A stretch of DNA of 64,000 nucleotides from Streptomyces sp. S.PB5. GTDB lineage: Bacteria > Actinomycetota > Actinomycetes > Streptomycetales > Streptomycetaceae. A program made the translations under genes and the position numbers. The DNA is taken from assembly GCF_030403745.1 (NCBI RefSeq), contig NZ_JAQMWP010000006.1, positions 372,001 through 436,000 of the forward strand, read 5' to 3'. Positions 27,017 to 34,988 of this stretch are shown here, in pieces; position 1 is the stretch's first letter, and each line of letters starts with the position of its first letter. The notes under the pieces were generated by a model. That model searched no databases, was not told where the DNA came from, and was given only the letters and a program-made list of their open reading frames with translations.

Positions 27017-27025
27017 CGCTTGATC

Positions 27026-27058
27026 ACGAAGCCCCGGTCATACCGACCGGGGCTTCGT
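27026..27058 (+). terminator. tRNA-Ser(GCU) terminator
   Basis: ACGAAGCCCCGGTC and GACCGGGGCTTCGT form a perfect 14-bp stem with a 5-nt loop, 10 bp after the tRNA, followed by CGTTGTC. Confidence 0.8.
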
Positions 27059-27205
27059 CGTTGTCACTAACGGCCCATCGGGCTGTTTCCGCAGGTCACA
27101 AGGGGTGCGGCAAACGGATTTCACATGGCGGCGGCAGTCATGTAATGTTCTTCCTGTCGCCGCGAGCGGCCCGGAAGGGCAAGGAACGGCGGGAAAACAA
27201 AACAA

Positions 27206-27281
27206 GCACTCGTAGCTTAACGGATAGAGCATCTGACTACGGATCAGAAGGTTGCAGGTTCGAATCCTGCCGAGTGCACCA
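27206..27281 (+). tRNA. tRNA-Arg(ACG), attachment site of the island
   Basis: The acceptor GCACTCG pairs with CGAGTGC, the anticodon stem TCTGA/TCAGA closes the loop CTACGGA (anticodon ACG), and the T-loop GGTTCGAATCC is canonical. CCA is present at 27279-27281. The last 44 bp are duplicated at 37184, and the CCA-encoding bases after 27279 appear to come from the integrated element because the distal copy continues AGCAAG instead. Confidence 0.95.
27236..27279. repeat. att direct repeat, left copy (inside tRNA-Arg)
   Basis: This 44-bp copy runs from the anticodon loop to the acceptor 3' strand (ACTACGGATC ... CGAGTGCAC) and is identical to 37184-37227. Confidence 0.95.
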
Positions 27282-27338
27282 GAAGTGCCAGGTCAATGGC
27301 TCCGAATCGCTCCGGCGGATCGGGGCCTTTGTCGTGTC

Positions 27339-27355
27339 GTCTCACGGTTTCTCAC
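27339..27355. promoter_or_regulatory. Candidate integrase arm-type sites, left end
   Basis: TCTCAC occurs at 27340 and 27350, one helical turn apart, 60 bp inside the left att repeat. A matching pair in the same orientation occurs near the right end. Confidence 0.35.
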
Positions 27356-27370
27356 ATCCCGCTCGAGGAC

Positions 27371-28540
27371 TCAGCCGAGGAGATCGGCGAGCCTGTCTGA
27401 ACCCGCCTTCAGCGACTGGGGATCGGGGTGCACGTAGGTCCGCTTCGTGAAGCTCAGGTCTGCGTGTCCGGCCCATGCGCTCACCACGGTGTCGGGGACG
27501 CCGTTGTTCGCCATCCACGACAGGCACGCGTGCCGCGCGTCGTACAGCCTCACCCGCCGCACCTCCGCCGCCTCCATCAACTCGTACGCCCGGCGCCGGA
27601 GCCAGTCCGTCTTCACCGCGGCGCCGAGCTCGTCGACGACGACGCGCCCCGACGGCTTGTAGCCCTCGCCAGCGGCGAGCCTCTCCTTCGCCTGGCGCCG
27701 GTGGAACACCTTCAGCGCGGCGAGCACCGGCGCGGGCAACGGAAGCCCGCGCTCCCCGGCGGTCGACTTGGCGTCCTTCTCGATGACGACGCCGGCGACG
27801 AGCGTGCGCGTCCACTCCACAGAGAGCGTGCCGGCCTCAAGGTCGATGTCGACCCACCGCAGGCCGCACACCTCCGCGGGCCGCAGACCGATCAGGCTGA
27901 GGAGCATCACCGCGTACAGCCGACCGCTCGCGCAGTATGCGAGGAACGCCTTCACCTCGTCCTCGTTCCACGGCTTCCGTGCGCGTCGGCGCGCCTTGTC
28001 CTCCTTGCGGGCCTGCCTCGGGACCTTCGCGTAGTCGGCGACGTTCCGCACCACCAGGCGGTCACGTATCGCCATGTTCAGCGCCGCCCGCAACCGTCCC
28101 AAGGTGAGGTCAACCGTGCGCACGGACAGGCCCGTTCCCGGCTTCCCGCCGATCCGCCGCGCGCTCGTCAGCATCCACTCGATGAGCTCTTGGACGTCCG
28201 CGGTCGTCACCTCCTGCACCGGCTTGTCGCCGAGCCTGGTCCGTACGTACCGCATCGCGTCCTCGTATGAACGCTTCGTGGCCGCCTCCACGTCAACGGT
28301 GGCCTCCTTCAGCCACGCGTTGACGAGGTGCGCCATCGTCATCTTCGACGGCACCACCAGCGTTCCCGCCGCGCGCTCGTGACGCAGACGCGCGTACTCG
28401 TTCTTGGCCTCCGTCACCGTGTCGAAGGTGCCCGTCACCTGCTTGCGCTTGCCCGTATCCGGGTTCAGCCCGACATCGATGACGAACCGGTACCGCACCT
28501 TCCCGCTCGCCAGCGTGATCTTCTTGATCGGATCAGCCAT
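27371..28540 (-). CDS. Site-specific tyrosine integrase
   Basis: The 389-residue recombinase has an N-terminal AP2-like/arm-binding region (about 1-60), a core-binding SAM-like domain (about 65-165) and the catalytic domain (about 190-385). Catalytic residues visible are Arg in LIGLRPAEVCGLRW, the box LYDARHACLSWM with the second Arg, His in WAGHADLSF and the nucleophile Tyr in KRTYVHPD. The His normally preceding the box-II Asp (HDxRH) is Tyr here, a variant I recall from other actinobacterial integrases. ATG 28540 overlaps the upstream XRE regulator stop by 8 bp, which fixes the start and couples translation. It should catalyse recombination at the 44-bp att repeat. Confidence 0.93.
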   Translation of the reverse strand: MADPIKKITLASGKVRYRFVIDVGLNPDTGKRKQVTGTFDTVTEAKNEYARLRHERAAGTLVVPSKMTMAHLVNAWLKEATVDVEAATKRSYEDAMRYVRTRLGDKPVQEVTTADVQELIEWMLTSARRIGGKPGTGLSVRTVDLTLGRLRAALNMAIRDRLVVRNVADYAKVPRQARKEDKARRRARKPWNEDEVKAFLAYCASGRLYAVMLLSLIGLRPAEVCGLRWVDIDLEAGTLSVEWTRTLVAGVVIEKDAKSTAGERGLPLPAPVLAALKVFHRRQAKERLAAGEGYKPSGRVVVDELGAAVKTDWLRRRAYELMEAAEVRRVRLYDARHACLSWMANNGVPDTVVSAWAGHADLSFTKRTYVHPDPQSLKAGSDRLADLLG

Positions 28541-29084
28541 CGGTGCCGCCGTCCGGATCACGCCTGAGTACGATCACCGGCAGCCCCGTAGCAGGGTCCG
28601 TCTCGATCTGCCCCGGGAAGTCCGCCGACACCCGCTCGTGCAGCTCGGTGCGGTAGCTGCGCAGCCACTGAGGCATGCCGAACAACTGATGCTCGAGCAG
28701 TTCCGTCTGCTCTTTGCCGGGCGTCAGCTTCAGTGGACGCTGTCCGTTCGCCCACTGCCACGCATCGACAGCAGGCACCTCACCAGCGCCCGTGACGTCG
28801 ACGGACGCGGTCGGCTCATCGGCGAGCGGTACCAGGAGCGCCGATGGCGAGACGCCCAAGACGGCAGCGAGCGCGGCGAGATCGTCGGCCGTGACGACCC
28901 GCTCCCCCTTCTCCATCCTGGTGATGCCCGATGGCGGGATGGGGCGCCCGACGCGCTCCAAGGCTCCGGACAGTTGGCGCGTGGTGAGGCCGCGCCGATC
29001 ACGCAGACGGGCCAGGTTCACCGCCACAGTCTTGCCCGTGGGCCCTACCTCGATGGCGCGCCGGCCCTTCTGCTGCTCAGTCAT
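28533..29084 (-). CDS. XRE-family helix-turn-helix regulator coupled to integrase
   Basis: Residues about 20-80 form an XRE-type domain (VAVNLARLRDRRGLTTRQLSG, then IPPSGITRMEKGERVVTADDL and LAAVLGVSPSALLVPL). The C-terminal 90 residues (LKLTPGKEQTELLEHQLFGM) are of unknown role. I start at ATG 29084 (MTEQQKGRRA); TACCCT lies 7 nt upstream, suggesting a leaderless message. It lies first in an operon with integrase and is divergent from the excisionase-like genes, so it probably sets the switch between integrated and excised states. An inverted repeat at 29097 overlaps its promoter. Confidence 0.85.
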   Translation of the reverse strand: MTEQQKGRRAIEVGPTGKTVAVNLARLRDRRGLTTRQLSGALERVGRPIPPSGITRMEKGERVVTADDLAALAAVLGVSPSALLVPLADEPTASVDVTGAGEVPAVDAWQWANGQRPLKLTPGKEQTELLEHQLFGMPQWLRSYRTELHERVSADFPGQIETDPATGLPVIVLRRDPDGGTDG

Positions 29085-29096
29085 GGGAGCCAGGGT

Positions 29097-29115
29097 AAGG
29101 AGCAAAGATCTCCTT
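29097..29115. promoter_or_regulatory. Inverted repeat in the divergent int/xis promoter region
   Basis: AAGGAG and CTCCTT flank CAAAGAT. The element overlaps the presumed promoter of the XRE-integrase operon and may be the autoregulatory site. Confidence 0.35.
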
Positions 29116-29214
29116 GTAATCCCGTCACTGGCCCTTATCATCTTGGTCATGGGTCTATCTAACAACAGATGATGCTAACGTGCAACACATGTTCCGAGAA
29201 GAGGAGCGTGGCTC

Positions 29215-29418
29215 ATGCCCGACGAACTACTGAAGCCCACACAGGTGCAAGCCGAGTACGGCTTGAACGTGCAGCTTCTCGCCAACTGGCGGTGGGCGGG
29301 CACTGGCCCCGACTACATCAAGACGTCTCCCGCCAAAGCCGGACGCGTCTTGTACCGCCGTGCCGCCATCGAGCGGTTCTTGCAGGAGCGCACCGTCAGC
29401 CAAGGCGGTGCGGCATGA
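29215..29418 (+). CDS. Excisionase-like HTH_17 protein
   Basis: The 67-residue protein has a MerR/excisionase-type helix-turn-helix (LLKPTQVQAEYGLNVQLLAN) followed by a wing (RVLYRRAAIERFLQER). Proteins of this size next to tyrosine integrases act as recombination directionality factors. The stop overlaps the next ATG by 4 bp. GAGGAGCGTGGCTC supplies the ribosome site. Confidence 0.8.
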   Translation: MPDELLKPTQVQAEYGLNVQLLANWRWAGTGPDYIKTSPAKAGRVLYRRAAIERFLQERTVSQGGAA

Positions 29419-29642
29419 CGGGGGGCGAAGCAAGGCCGACGCTCGCTGAGGTCCAGTCTTGGCCGGCCACTGTGCGCGTGCCTCAGGCAGCCCTCGCGTT
29501 GGGGTGCAGTCGGTCGGAGCTGTACGAGCAGATCAAGCGCGGTACGGCGCCCATACGGACCCTCGAGTTCGGGCGACGCCGCGTCGTGATCACTGCCGAC
29601 CTCGTACGCCTGTTGTCGGGGGAAGGGCAGCCAGCGGCATGA
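29415..29642 (+). CDS. Second small excisionase-like HTH protein
   Basis: The 75-residue product has VPQAALALGCSRSELYEQIKR followed by EFGRRRVVITADLVRLL, another HTH_17 type fold. Two adjacent proteins of this fold suggest one directionality factor and one regulator; which is which cannot be told. Overlaps of 4 bp on both sides place it in a translationally coupled chain. Confidence 0.75.
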   Translation: MTGGEARPTLAEVQSWPATVRVPQAALALGCSRSELYEQIKRGTAPIRTLEFGRRRVVITADLVRLLSGEGQPAA

Positions 29643-30217
29643 CCTGGAACGCAGAGAAGGGCCTGCGGCAAACAGGCCCTTCTCGGGAAGTCCTCGCGGC
29701 GAGCGGTGGGACTGCGACGGTCAGCGTAGCGCCGTCCGGGGTGTCTCCGGGCGATGTCGCCGAACTGTGGGCGCAAGCCCAGGTGTCGAGCCTTCTCGGC
29801 TGTGTGGACGGCGAACCGCCGGCCTACGGCTCCCTCGTGTGGCTGCGCCTGGCCCCGGGCGACCCCCGGAAGGTCGCAGCGATCATCACGGCCGCCGAGG
29901 CGTATCGGCGGCAGGTCGACGAGGAGGCCCGGTTGGACAGGCTCGCCGAGGAGGACCCCGAGGCATACCGCCGTGAGATCTACGCCGAGGCGAACGCGTA
30001 CGCGTCCAGCATCGCGCGGGACATCGCCCTCAGGCCCACCGCCGAGGAGATCCGCCGCCGCGCCGTACGTGGCCCCGCGCGCGAGGTGACTGCCACCGCC
30101 GGTTGGCCGCCGGTCGCCATCCCCGGGCGCCCCGGCTGGTACCGGCACCTCGTCGACGGCCACCAGGTCGACCGCCCCACCAACGCCCCGCAGAACGGCC
30201 CCGCTCGTGACCACTGA
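29639..30217 (+). CDS. DUF2742-like element protein
   Basis: The 192-residue protein contains AYGSLVWLRLAPGDPRKVAA followed by an amphipathic helix AAEAYRRQVDEEARLDRL, a pattern I associate with DUF2742 proteins of small mycobacterial prophages such as phiRv1. No catalytic motif is visible. It overlaps the preceding gene by 4 bp and the helicase by 11 bp, so it is likely a replication accessory protein of the element; this is inference. Confidence 0.6.
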   Translation: MTWNAEKGLRQTGPSREVLAASGGTATVSVAPSGVSPGDVAELWAQAQVSSLLGCVDGEPPAYGSLVWLRLAPGDPRKVAAIITAAEAYRRQVDEEARLDRLAEEDPEAYRREIYAEANAYASSIARDIALRPTAEEIRRRAVRGPAREVTATAGWPPVAIPGRPGWYRHLVDGHQVDRPTNAPQNGPARDH

Positions 30218-31343
30218 CCCCACCGTCCACGGCCTGGCGAACGGACTCCCCGAACTGCCCGCGCCACGCCGTATCAAGCTCACCCCCGCCGCGGCGATCG
30301 AGCCCGAACCCGTCATCTGGGCATGGGAGCCCGAGCCGGGCGCCGGACGCATCCCCGCCGGCGCACTCACCCTCGCCGCAGGCCGCGAAGGCACCGGTAA
30401 GTCGTCGTTCGGTATCTGGCTTGCCGCGAGGCTCTCGCGCGGGCAGCTCCCGGGTACCTTCCACGGCCGCCCCCGGAACGTCTTCTACGCGGCCGTCGAG
30501 GACTCGTGGTCCCGCACCCTCGTACCGCGTCTCATCGCGGCAGACGCCGATCTCGAGCGCGTCTACCGCGTCGACGTCGAGACGACCCGGTTCGAGGACG
30601 GACGGCTGATCACCGGAGAGACGATGATCTGCCTGCCCGCGGACATCGAGCCTCTGGCCCTCGCCATCGATGAGTACGACGTTGCCGCGCTCATCGTCGA
30701 CCCGCTCATGTCCACCCTGGGCAGCCGGGTCGACGCCCACCGCTCCCAGGACGTGCGCCAAGCCCTCGAGCCCCTCGTGCGAATGGCGGAGCGGACCAAG
30801 GCCCTGACGCTGGGCATCGCGCACTTCAACAAGGGAACGAGCACGGATGCCTCGCAGCTCATCACCGGCTCAGGCGCCTTCAAGGATCTCGCCCGTGCCG
30901 TCCTGGCGTTCGCGCGCGACGGCGAGAGCGACATGCAGGTGATGACGCAGACGAAGAACAGCCTCGGGCGCCTCGACCTGCCCTCCCTCGCCTACCGCAT
31001 CGAGGGCTACGACGTGCCCACCCCGAAGGGCATGGCCAACGTCGGTCGCCTCACCTTCACCGGAGTGTCTCAGCGCACCGTCGAGGACACCTTGGCCGCG
31101 CCCGTCGACCGCGAGGAGATCAGCGAGCGGGACGAGGCTGCCGAGTGGCTGCGCGGCTACCTCACCGACGCCGGCGGCGAGGCAGCAACGCGCGATGTCT
31201 TCAGGGACGCCGAGCGCGACGGCATCGCCAAGCGCACGCTCCAACGCGCCCGGTCCCGTCTCGGGGTGACCTCCCGACAGTCCGGATTCGGCGAGAAGAA
31301 GGCTTGGGTCTGGACACTCAGCGTGACTGAAGGCGACCCGTGA
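30207..31343 (+). CDS. RepA/KaiC-type AAA ATPase, putative replicative helicase of the element
   Basis: The 378-residue RecA-fold protein has Walker A GREGTGKS at 59-66, Walker B VAALIVDPL with Asp165, and a sensor segment LGIAHFNKG near 204-212. The C-terminal 80 residues look like a winged helix (DVFRDAERDGIAKRTLQRAR). This is the AAA_25/RepA layout of plasmid RSF1010 RepA and phage-satellite helicases. It is the only replication enzyme in the island besides the Prim-Pol-like remnant. The start is GTG 30207, overlapping the preceding gene. A large inverted repeat follows the stop directly. Confidence 0.85.
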   Translation: MTTDPTVHGLANGLPELPAPRRIKLTPAAAIEPEPVIWAWEPEPGAGRIPAGALTLAAGREGTGKSSFGIWLAARLSRGQLPGTFHGRPRNVFYAAVEDSWSRTLVPRLIAADADLERVYRVDVETTRFEDGRLITGETMICLPADIEPLALAIDEYDVAALIVDPLMSTLGSRVDAHRSQDVRQALEPLVRMAERTKALTLGIAHFNKGTSTDASQLITGSGAFKDLARAVLAFARDGESDMQVMTQTKNSLGRLDLPSLAYRIEGYDVPTPKGMANVGRLTFTGVSQRTVEDTLAAPVDREEISERDEAAEWLRGYLTDAGGEAATRDVFRDAERDGIAKRTLQRARSRLGVTSRQSGFGEKKAWVWTLSVTEGDP

Positions 31344-31357
31344 ACCCCCTCTCGCGC

Positions 31358-31411
31358 CCTCTCGTGCCTCTCGCGCCAACCCCTGAGTGCTGGCGCGAGA
31401 GGCACGAGAGG
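31358..31411. repeat. 21-bp perfect inverted repeat, candidate origin or terminator
   Basis: Positions 31358-31378 and 31391-31411 are perfect reverse complements around a 12-nt loop. The left arm continues a tandem CTCTCGCGCC / CTCTCGTGCC pattern beginning at 31350. It lies 15 bp after the helicase stop and 50 bp before the next gene. Confidence 0.9.
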
Positions 31412-31464
31412 CGCAAGAGCGCGGCATCTGAGAACAGAGAGTGACGATCGAAAGGAAGATCACC

Positions 31465-31980
31465 ATGAGTACCCCTGAACCCTCGCTCGCCGAGCGAATC
31501 GCCACGGCCGAGCAGGCCGGCGACTGGCGAGAGGCCGGACGGCTGAAGGCCGCGATGCTGCTCGAGCGGTCGGCCCGTACCGACCACAACGGCCGGTACC
31601 GGCCCGAGCCCGAGGCGGTACCGGCCGCCGTCGCCGAGCCCACCGCACAGGGCGCCGAGCCGTCCCCGGGGCAGACCTACCCGGGGCGTCCCCGCGAAGC
31701 CCTGCGCCCCGCCGCGATGCCCACCGCGCCCGTTGACCCGGGCCCCGGCATCGTCGGCATGCTCAACGCCCCGCAGCCCCCCGCGCAGGACGCCCCCGCA
31801 GCGGCCGCCGGTACGCCGGTTGAGCAGCTGCACGCGCCCGGGCAACTCCTCGCGCCGCCCGAGCCGACCATCCCGCAGCAGATCGCCGCCGCCGAGAAGG
31901 CAGGCGACTGGGGACGTGCCGGACGCCTCAAGGCCGCCCAACTGCACCAGATCCACGACGAAATGAACGGACTCGCCTGA
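31465..31980 (+). CDS. Element protein with duplicated end motif
   Basis: The 171-residue protein has a 28-residue helical segment at both ends: IATAEQAGDWREAGRLKAA near 10-30 and IAAAEKAGDWGRAGRLKAA near 138-158, joined by a Pro/Ala-rich disordered linker. I recognise no family. ATG 31465 follows AAGGAAG. Its stop overlaps the next start (TGATG). Confidence 0.75.
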   Translation: MSTPEPSLAERIATAEQAGDWREAGRLKAAMLLERSARTDHNGRYRPEPEAVPAAVAEPTAQGAEPSPGQTYPGRPREALRPAAMPTAPVDPGPGIVGMLNAPQPPAQDAPAAAAGTPVEQLHAPGQLLAPPEPTIPQQIAAAEKAGDWGRAGRLKAAQLHQIHDEMNGLA

Positions 31981-32639
31981 TGACCACCACGACGAACACG
32001 CAGCTTCCCAAGCCCGCAGGCCCCCGCCGCCTGATCCCCGCCTTCCTCGACACCTCGCCCGCGGCCCCCCTCATCGACGAGTACCGCACGATGCTCACCA
32101 CCTACAACGAGCGCGTGGCCGAGCACACCGCCGCAGAGAAGGCCGTGACCACCGCAGCCGAGACGGACATCCAGGCCCGCGCCGCCGCCCTCCGGGCCGG
32201 ACGCACGGACCCCGGCCCCCAGGGCGAGGCCACGGCCCGCGAAGCACTCCAAGACGCGCACAGCAACGCCCTGGTGGCCGCCGAAGCACTCGCACAGGTG
32301 TGGTCCGACCTCCGCCGGCGCCTCGCCCAACCGGACATGCAGGAGTGGGCTCAGACCCGCGGCCACGACGTACGCCAGGACGCAGGCGAGCGGCTCGCCG
32401 CCGCCCTGGCCGACGCCAGCACCGCGATCGCCGAACTCGCCCAGCATGCCGGGGAGGACGAGTGGCTCAAGCGGGCCCTGGCCTACGCCCGCGGTGAAGC
32501 CTCCGCCGGCCACAGCGTCATGTGGCCACAAGGCGGCGTCCGCCAGGACCTCATCAGGATCAACGTGCAGGGCAACGAGATGAACCCCGCCGACATCCTG
32601 TCCCTGCTCGCCCACGCGGCCAGGGAAGCCACCGCCTGA
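31980..32639 (+). CDS. Element protein with coiled-coil region
   Basis: The 219-residue acidic protein is mainly helical, with long Ala-rich heptad-like segments (TAAEKAVTTAAETDIQARAA, ALVAAEALAQVWSDLRRRL). The C-terminus has VMWPQGGVRQDLIRINVQGN. No known domain is recognised. It starts one base inside the preceding stop, so it is translationally coupled. A structural or scaffold role in the element is possible but unsupported. Confidence 0.7.
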   Translation: MTTTTNTQLPKPAGPRRLIPAFLDTSPAAPLIDEYRTMLTTYNERVAEHTAAEKAVTTAAETDIQARAAALRAGRTDPGPQGEATAREALQDAHSNALVAAEALAQVWSDLRRRLAQPDMQEWAQTRGHDVRQDAGERLAAALADASTAIAELAQHAGEDEWLKRALAYARGEASAGHSVMWPQGGVRQDLIRINVQGNEMNPADILSLLAHAAREATA

Positions 32640-32831
32640 CAGACCCCCGGGCAGGGGCGTCAAAGCCACCACCACGGCGCACGTGCCCGCGCCAGCGTGG
32701 AGCCATGGAAGCGAGGCACCCGGGCCCACCTTTGCCCGCCACAGACCTTCCAGCGCCCCGCCCGGACTCCATCCGCGCCCCCTGGTCCACCCGCGGCCAG
32801 GGGGCGCCCACCACGTCAAGGAGATACCCCC

Positions 32832-33206
32832 ATGCTCGTACTCGCCGCACCCCGCGGTGAAGACCCCCGCGATGGCGGATTCGTCCACACCGTGGCCGGA
32901 GAACTCGTCATCCGCCCGTTCGTCTGCGGCGCCGGAGAACACGGCGCCTGCGGGTGCGAACGCTCTTGGGCCGGAGTCACCAGCTACGCCGCAACCACGC
33001 TCGTTGAAGTCGTCGACCGCCCCGACCTCACCCCCGCCACGTACGCCGACCTGATCGCCCGCTACTTCACCGACGTGTGGCAGTGGAAGGCCGACGACGC
33101 CCGCGAAGAAGCGCAGGAACTCGCCGACATCGCCGACGACTTCGGCCCCGGCGCCCTGCTCTACATCGAGGGCGAGTACATCCACCGACTGGAGCCCCGC
33201 CCATGA
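32832..33206 (+). CDS. Small element protein of unknown function
   Basis: The 124-residue acidic protein starts at ATG 32832 behind a strong AAGGAG and contains a Cys cluster FVCGAGEHGACGCERSW and an acidic helix DDAREEAQELADIADDFG. The cysteines could bind a metal. Its stop overlaps the HNH start by 4 bp. I do not recognise the family. Confidence 0.75.
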   Translation: MLVLAAPRGEDPRDGGFVHTVAGELVIRPFVCGAGEHGACGCERSWAGVTSYAATTLVEVVDRPDLTPATYADLIARYFTDVWQWKADDAREEAQELADIADDFGPGALLYIEGEYIHRLEPRP

Positions 33207-33571
33207 GCCCACCCCGCCGCCCCGGCAACACCCCCCGCCCCCGCGCCCTGTCCGCCACCGCCCGCCGCACCACACCGCTTCCCGCCAACTGGGAAGAGCT
33301 CAGAGCACAGGCCATGCAGCGCGACGGCAACCAGTGCACATGGATCGAGGACGGCCAACGCTGCCCCGAACGAGGCACCGACGCCGACCACATCGGCGAC
33401 CGAGACGACCACAGCTTGGACAACATCCGCATCCTGTGCGGCTACCACCACCGCAAGCGCACCGCCATCCAGGCACGCGCCGCACGCGGACCGATGCCGA
33501 GCCGCGAACGACCACGCGAGCCGCATCCTGGTCTGCTCACCGATGCCGAGCGAGAGCCGCCGCCGTACTGA
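33203..33571 (+). CDS. HNH endonuclease
   Basis: The 122-residue protein carries a ribbon-type HNH domain: Cys45 and Cys54, Asp62-His63 in DADHIGDR, Asn74 in LDNIRILC, Cys79, and His82-His83 in GYHHRKR. All metal and catalytic positions are present. Such small HNH proteins accompany phage terminases and cos packaging, or act as nicking enzymes in mobile elements; no terminase is visible here. The basic N-terminus (about 1-25) may bind DNA. It ends the rightward operon and a terminator follows. Confidence 0.88.
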   Translation: MSPPRRPGNTPRPRALSATARRTTPLPANWEELRAQAMQRDGNQCTWIEDGQRCPERGTDADHIGDRDDHSLDNIRILCGYHHRKRTAIQARAARGPMPSRERPREPHPGLLTDAEREPPPY

Positions 33572-33576
33572 CCGAA

Positions 33577-33612
33577 GGGGGTGGCGGGGTGCCCCCGCCC
33601 ACCCCCGATTTT
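33577..33612 (+). terminator. GC-rich hairpin with T-run
   Basis: GGGGGTGGCGGGG pairs with CCCCCGCCCACCCCC with one bulge around TGC and is followed by GATTTT, a near-classical intrinsic terminator, 6 bp past the HNH stop. Confidence 0.7.
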
Positions 33613-33805
33613 CCGGAACGGTGCGGCATAGCAACTCGCGCCCTGTACGGGTTCCGGAGAACAGCCCGCCTCGGGGCCCCACGGGGCTCGTCAGTGCCGA
33701 CCAGCGCCCCGCCGGGGTGATCCGACCCCGGAAACGGCAGAACGGCACACAGCCTTTCGACCCCTGTCACACTTCGAATCGCCGCAGGTCAGACGCCTAA
33801 TACCG

Positions 33806-34558
33806 TTACACGCGCGGGGCCTGCCCGTAGATCGCAACCCAGCGGTCGCCCCGCATCACGATGTCCGCGGTTTCCACCGGCTGGCCGGTGGCTTGGTCGT
33901 AGTAGGTGCGCTCGATTGCGAGCACCGGTGCGGTGGGATTCGTGCCGAGTTGCTGCGCCTCGGCGCGCGTCGCGCCGCGCGCCCGTACCCGCTCGACAGG
34001 TTCGCCCACCTCGATGCCGATCACGCGCATGCGTGCGGCGACGCCGACGCCGGCGTACGGGCCCGCCTCGGGGAGCACGATCATCGACTGTCCAGTGACC
34101 GCCATCGGTTCCCACGACGTGGCCAGCTGCACGGGCTCGCCGTTGGCGAGGTAGACGTACTCGGTGCGCATGACGGGATCGCCCTCGGCGACGTCCAGGC
34201 GCGCGGCGGTGCGCGCGTCCGCGGCCGCCGTGACGGACTCGTGCCGCCATGTGCCCTCGGTGCCCTGCTCGGCGGCGCCCTGGGCGAACGGGGAGTCCTC
34301 GGAGAGGCGTCGGTGCCGACGTACGAGGAGTTCGGCGGGCTCGGGGCCGCGGACGTAGTGGCCGGCGCCGTGGCGGGAGATGACGAGACCGTCTTGGGCG
34401 AGGACGGAGTAGGCGCGGGCGCCGACCGAGGGTGAGACGCCGTACTCGCGGCCGAGCTCGGCGACGGACGGCAGGCGGGTTCCGGGCGCGAGTTCACCGC
34501 CGGCGATCCGTTCGCGTAGGGCCTCGGCGATGGCGAGGTACGGCGCCGGGGCAGCCAC
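33806..34558 (-). CDS. GntR-family regulator with UTRA domain (KorSA-like)
   Basis: The 250-residue protein has a GntR winged helix (about 10-75, YLAIAEALRERIAGGELAPG then LGREYGVSPSVGARAYSVLAQ) and a UTRA ligand domain (about 95-245). GntR-UTRA repressors in actinomycete integrative elements keep transfer and replication genes silent. The frame opens at 34588, but GTG 34558 has AGGAGG four bases upstream. It is divergent from the 34664 gene, and the AGAGTA/TACTCT inverted repeat at 34594-34618 between them could be the operator. Confidence 0.88.
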   Translation of the reverse strand: MAAPAPYLAIAEALRERIAGGELAPGTRLPSVAELGREYGVSPSVGARAYSVLAQDGLVISRHGAGHYVRGPEPAELLVRRHRRLSEDSPFAQGAAEQGTEGTWRHESVTAAADARTAARLDVAEGDPVMRTEYVYLANGEPVQLATSWEPMAVTGQSMIVLPEAGPYAGVGVAARMRVIGIEVGEPVERVRARGATRAEAQQLGTNPTAPVLAIERTYYDQATGQPVETADIVMRGDRWVAIYGQAPRV

Positions 34559-34593
34559 GGGGCCTCCTGTGGTTCGGGTGTGACGCACCTGAC

Positions 34594-34618
34594 AGAGTAC
34601 GAGGTTCCCAGCTACTCT
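34594..34618. promoter_or_regulatory. Inverted repeat in GntR divergent promoter
   Basis: AGAGTA and TACTCT are separated by 13 bp between two divergent genes of the element. It is a plausible GntR operator by position only. Confidence 0.25.
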
Positions 34619-34663
34619 TCGAGATGAGTTGGACTCTCCTCAATGAGTCTCGGGGGTTCCGTC

Positions 34664-34972
34664 ATGCCTGCCCGCCTACGCGCCGCAGAACTGCGCACCG
34701 ACATGGAGCGCGCCACGGGAAGCGCTGCGGAGATCGACGAGTACCCGACCCATCTGCGCGTATCCGTACCGGCCCCGGTCGGTGAGGAGATCTGGCAAGC
34801 CCTCCTCGGCGTGCTGGCCTCCGCGGACCGCTGGGGCAGCAGCGACGCCAGCGGACAGGTACGCGTGTGGGCCTCGGTCACGTCCGAGACGGCCCCGCTG
34901 GCCTCTGCCCCGCCCAGCCCCACGACAAGGCCCCGGCGAGGTGCTGGCCTCCCGGGGCGCGGCCAACGCTGA
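34664..34972 (+). CDS. Small conserved element protein
   Basis: The 102-residue product starts at ATG 34664 (MPARLRAAEL) behind GGGGG; an earlier in-frame ATG at 34643 has no ribosome site. Its core (YPTHLRVSVPAPVGEEIWQ, LGVLASADRWG) looks like a small alpha-beta fold. The C-terminal third is basic and Pro-rich. It is the first of two genes transcribed away from the GntR regulator and may be under its control. Confidence 0.65.
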   Translation: MPARLRAAELRTDMERATGSAAEIDEYPTHLRVSVPAPVGEEIWQALLGVLASADRWGSSDASGQVRVWASVTSETAPLASAPPSPTTRPRRGAGLPGRGQR

Positions 34973-34988
34973 GAAGGAACGTCGACCC

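Noticed and set aside
27038..27232. Minus-strand ORF across the tRNA-Arg gene
   Set aside because: Its reading is antisense to the tRNA and terminator; no ribosome site.
32522..32860. Plus-strand ORF between two element genes
   Set aside because: Overlaps the preceding gene out of frame with Pro/Arg-rich translation and no ribosome site; the strong AAGGAG serves ATG 32832.
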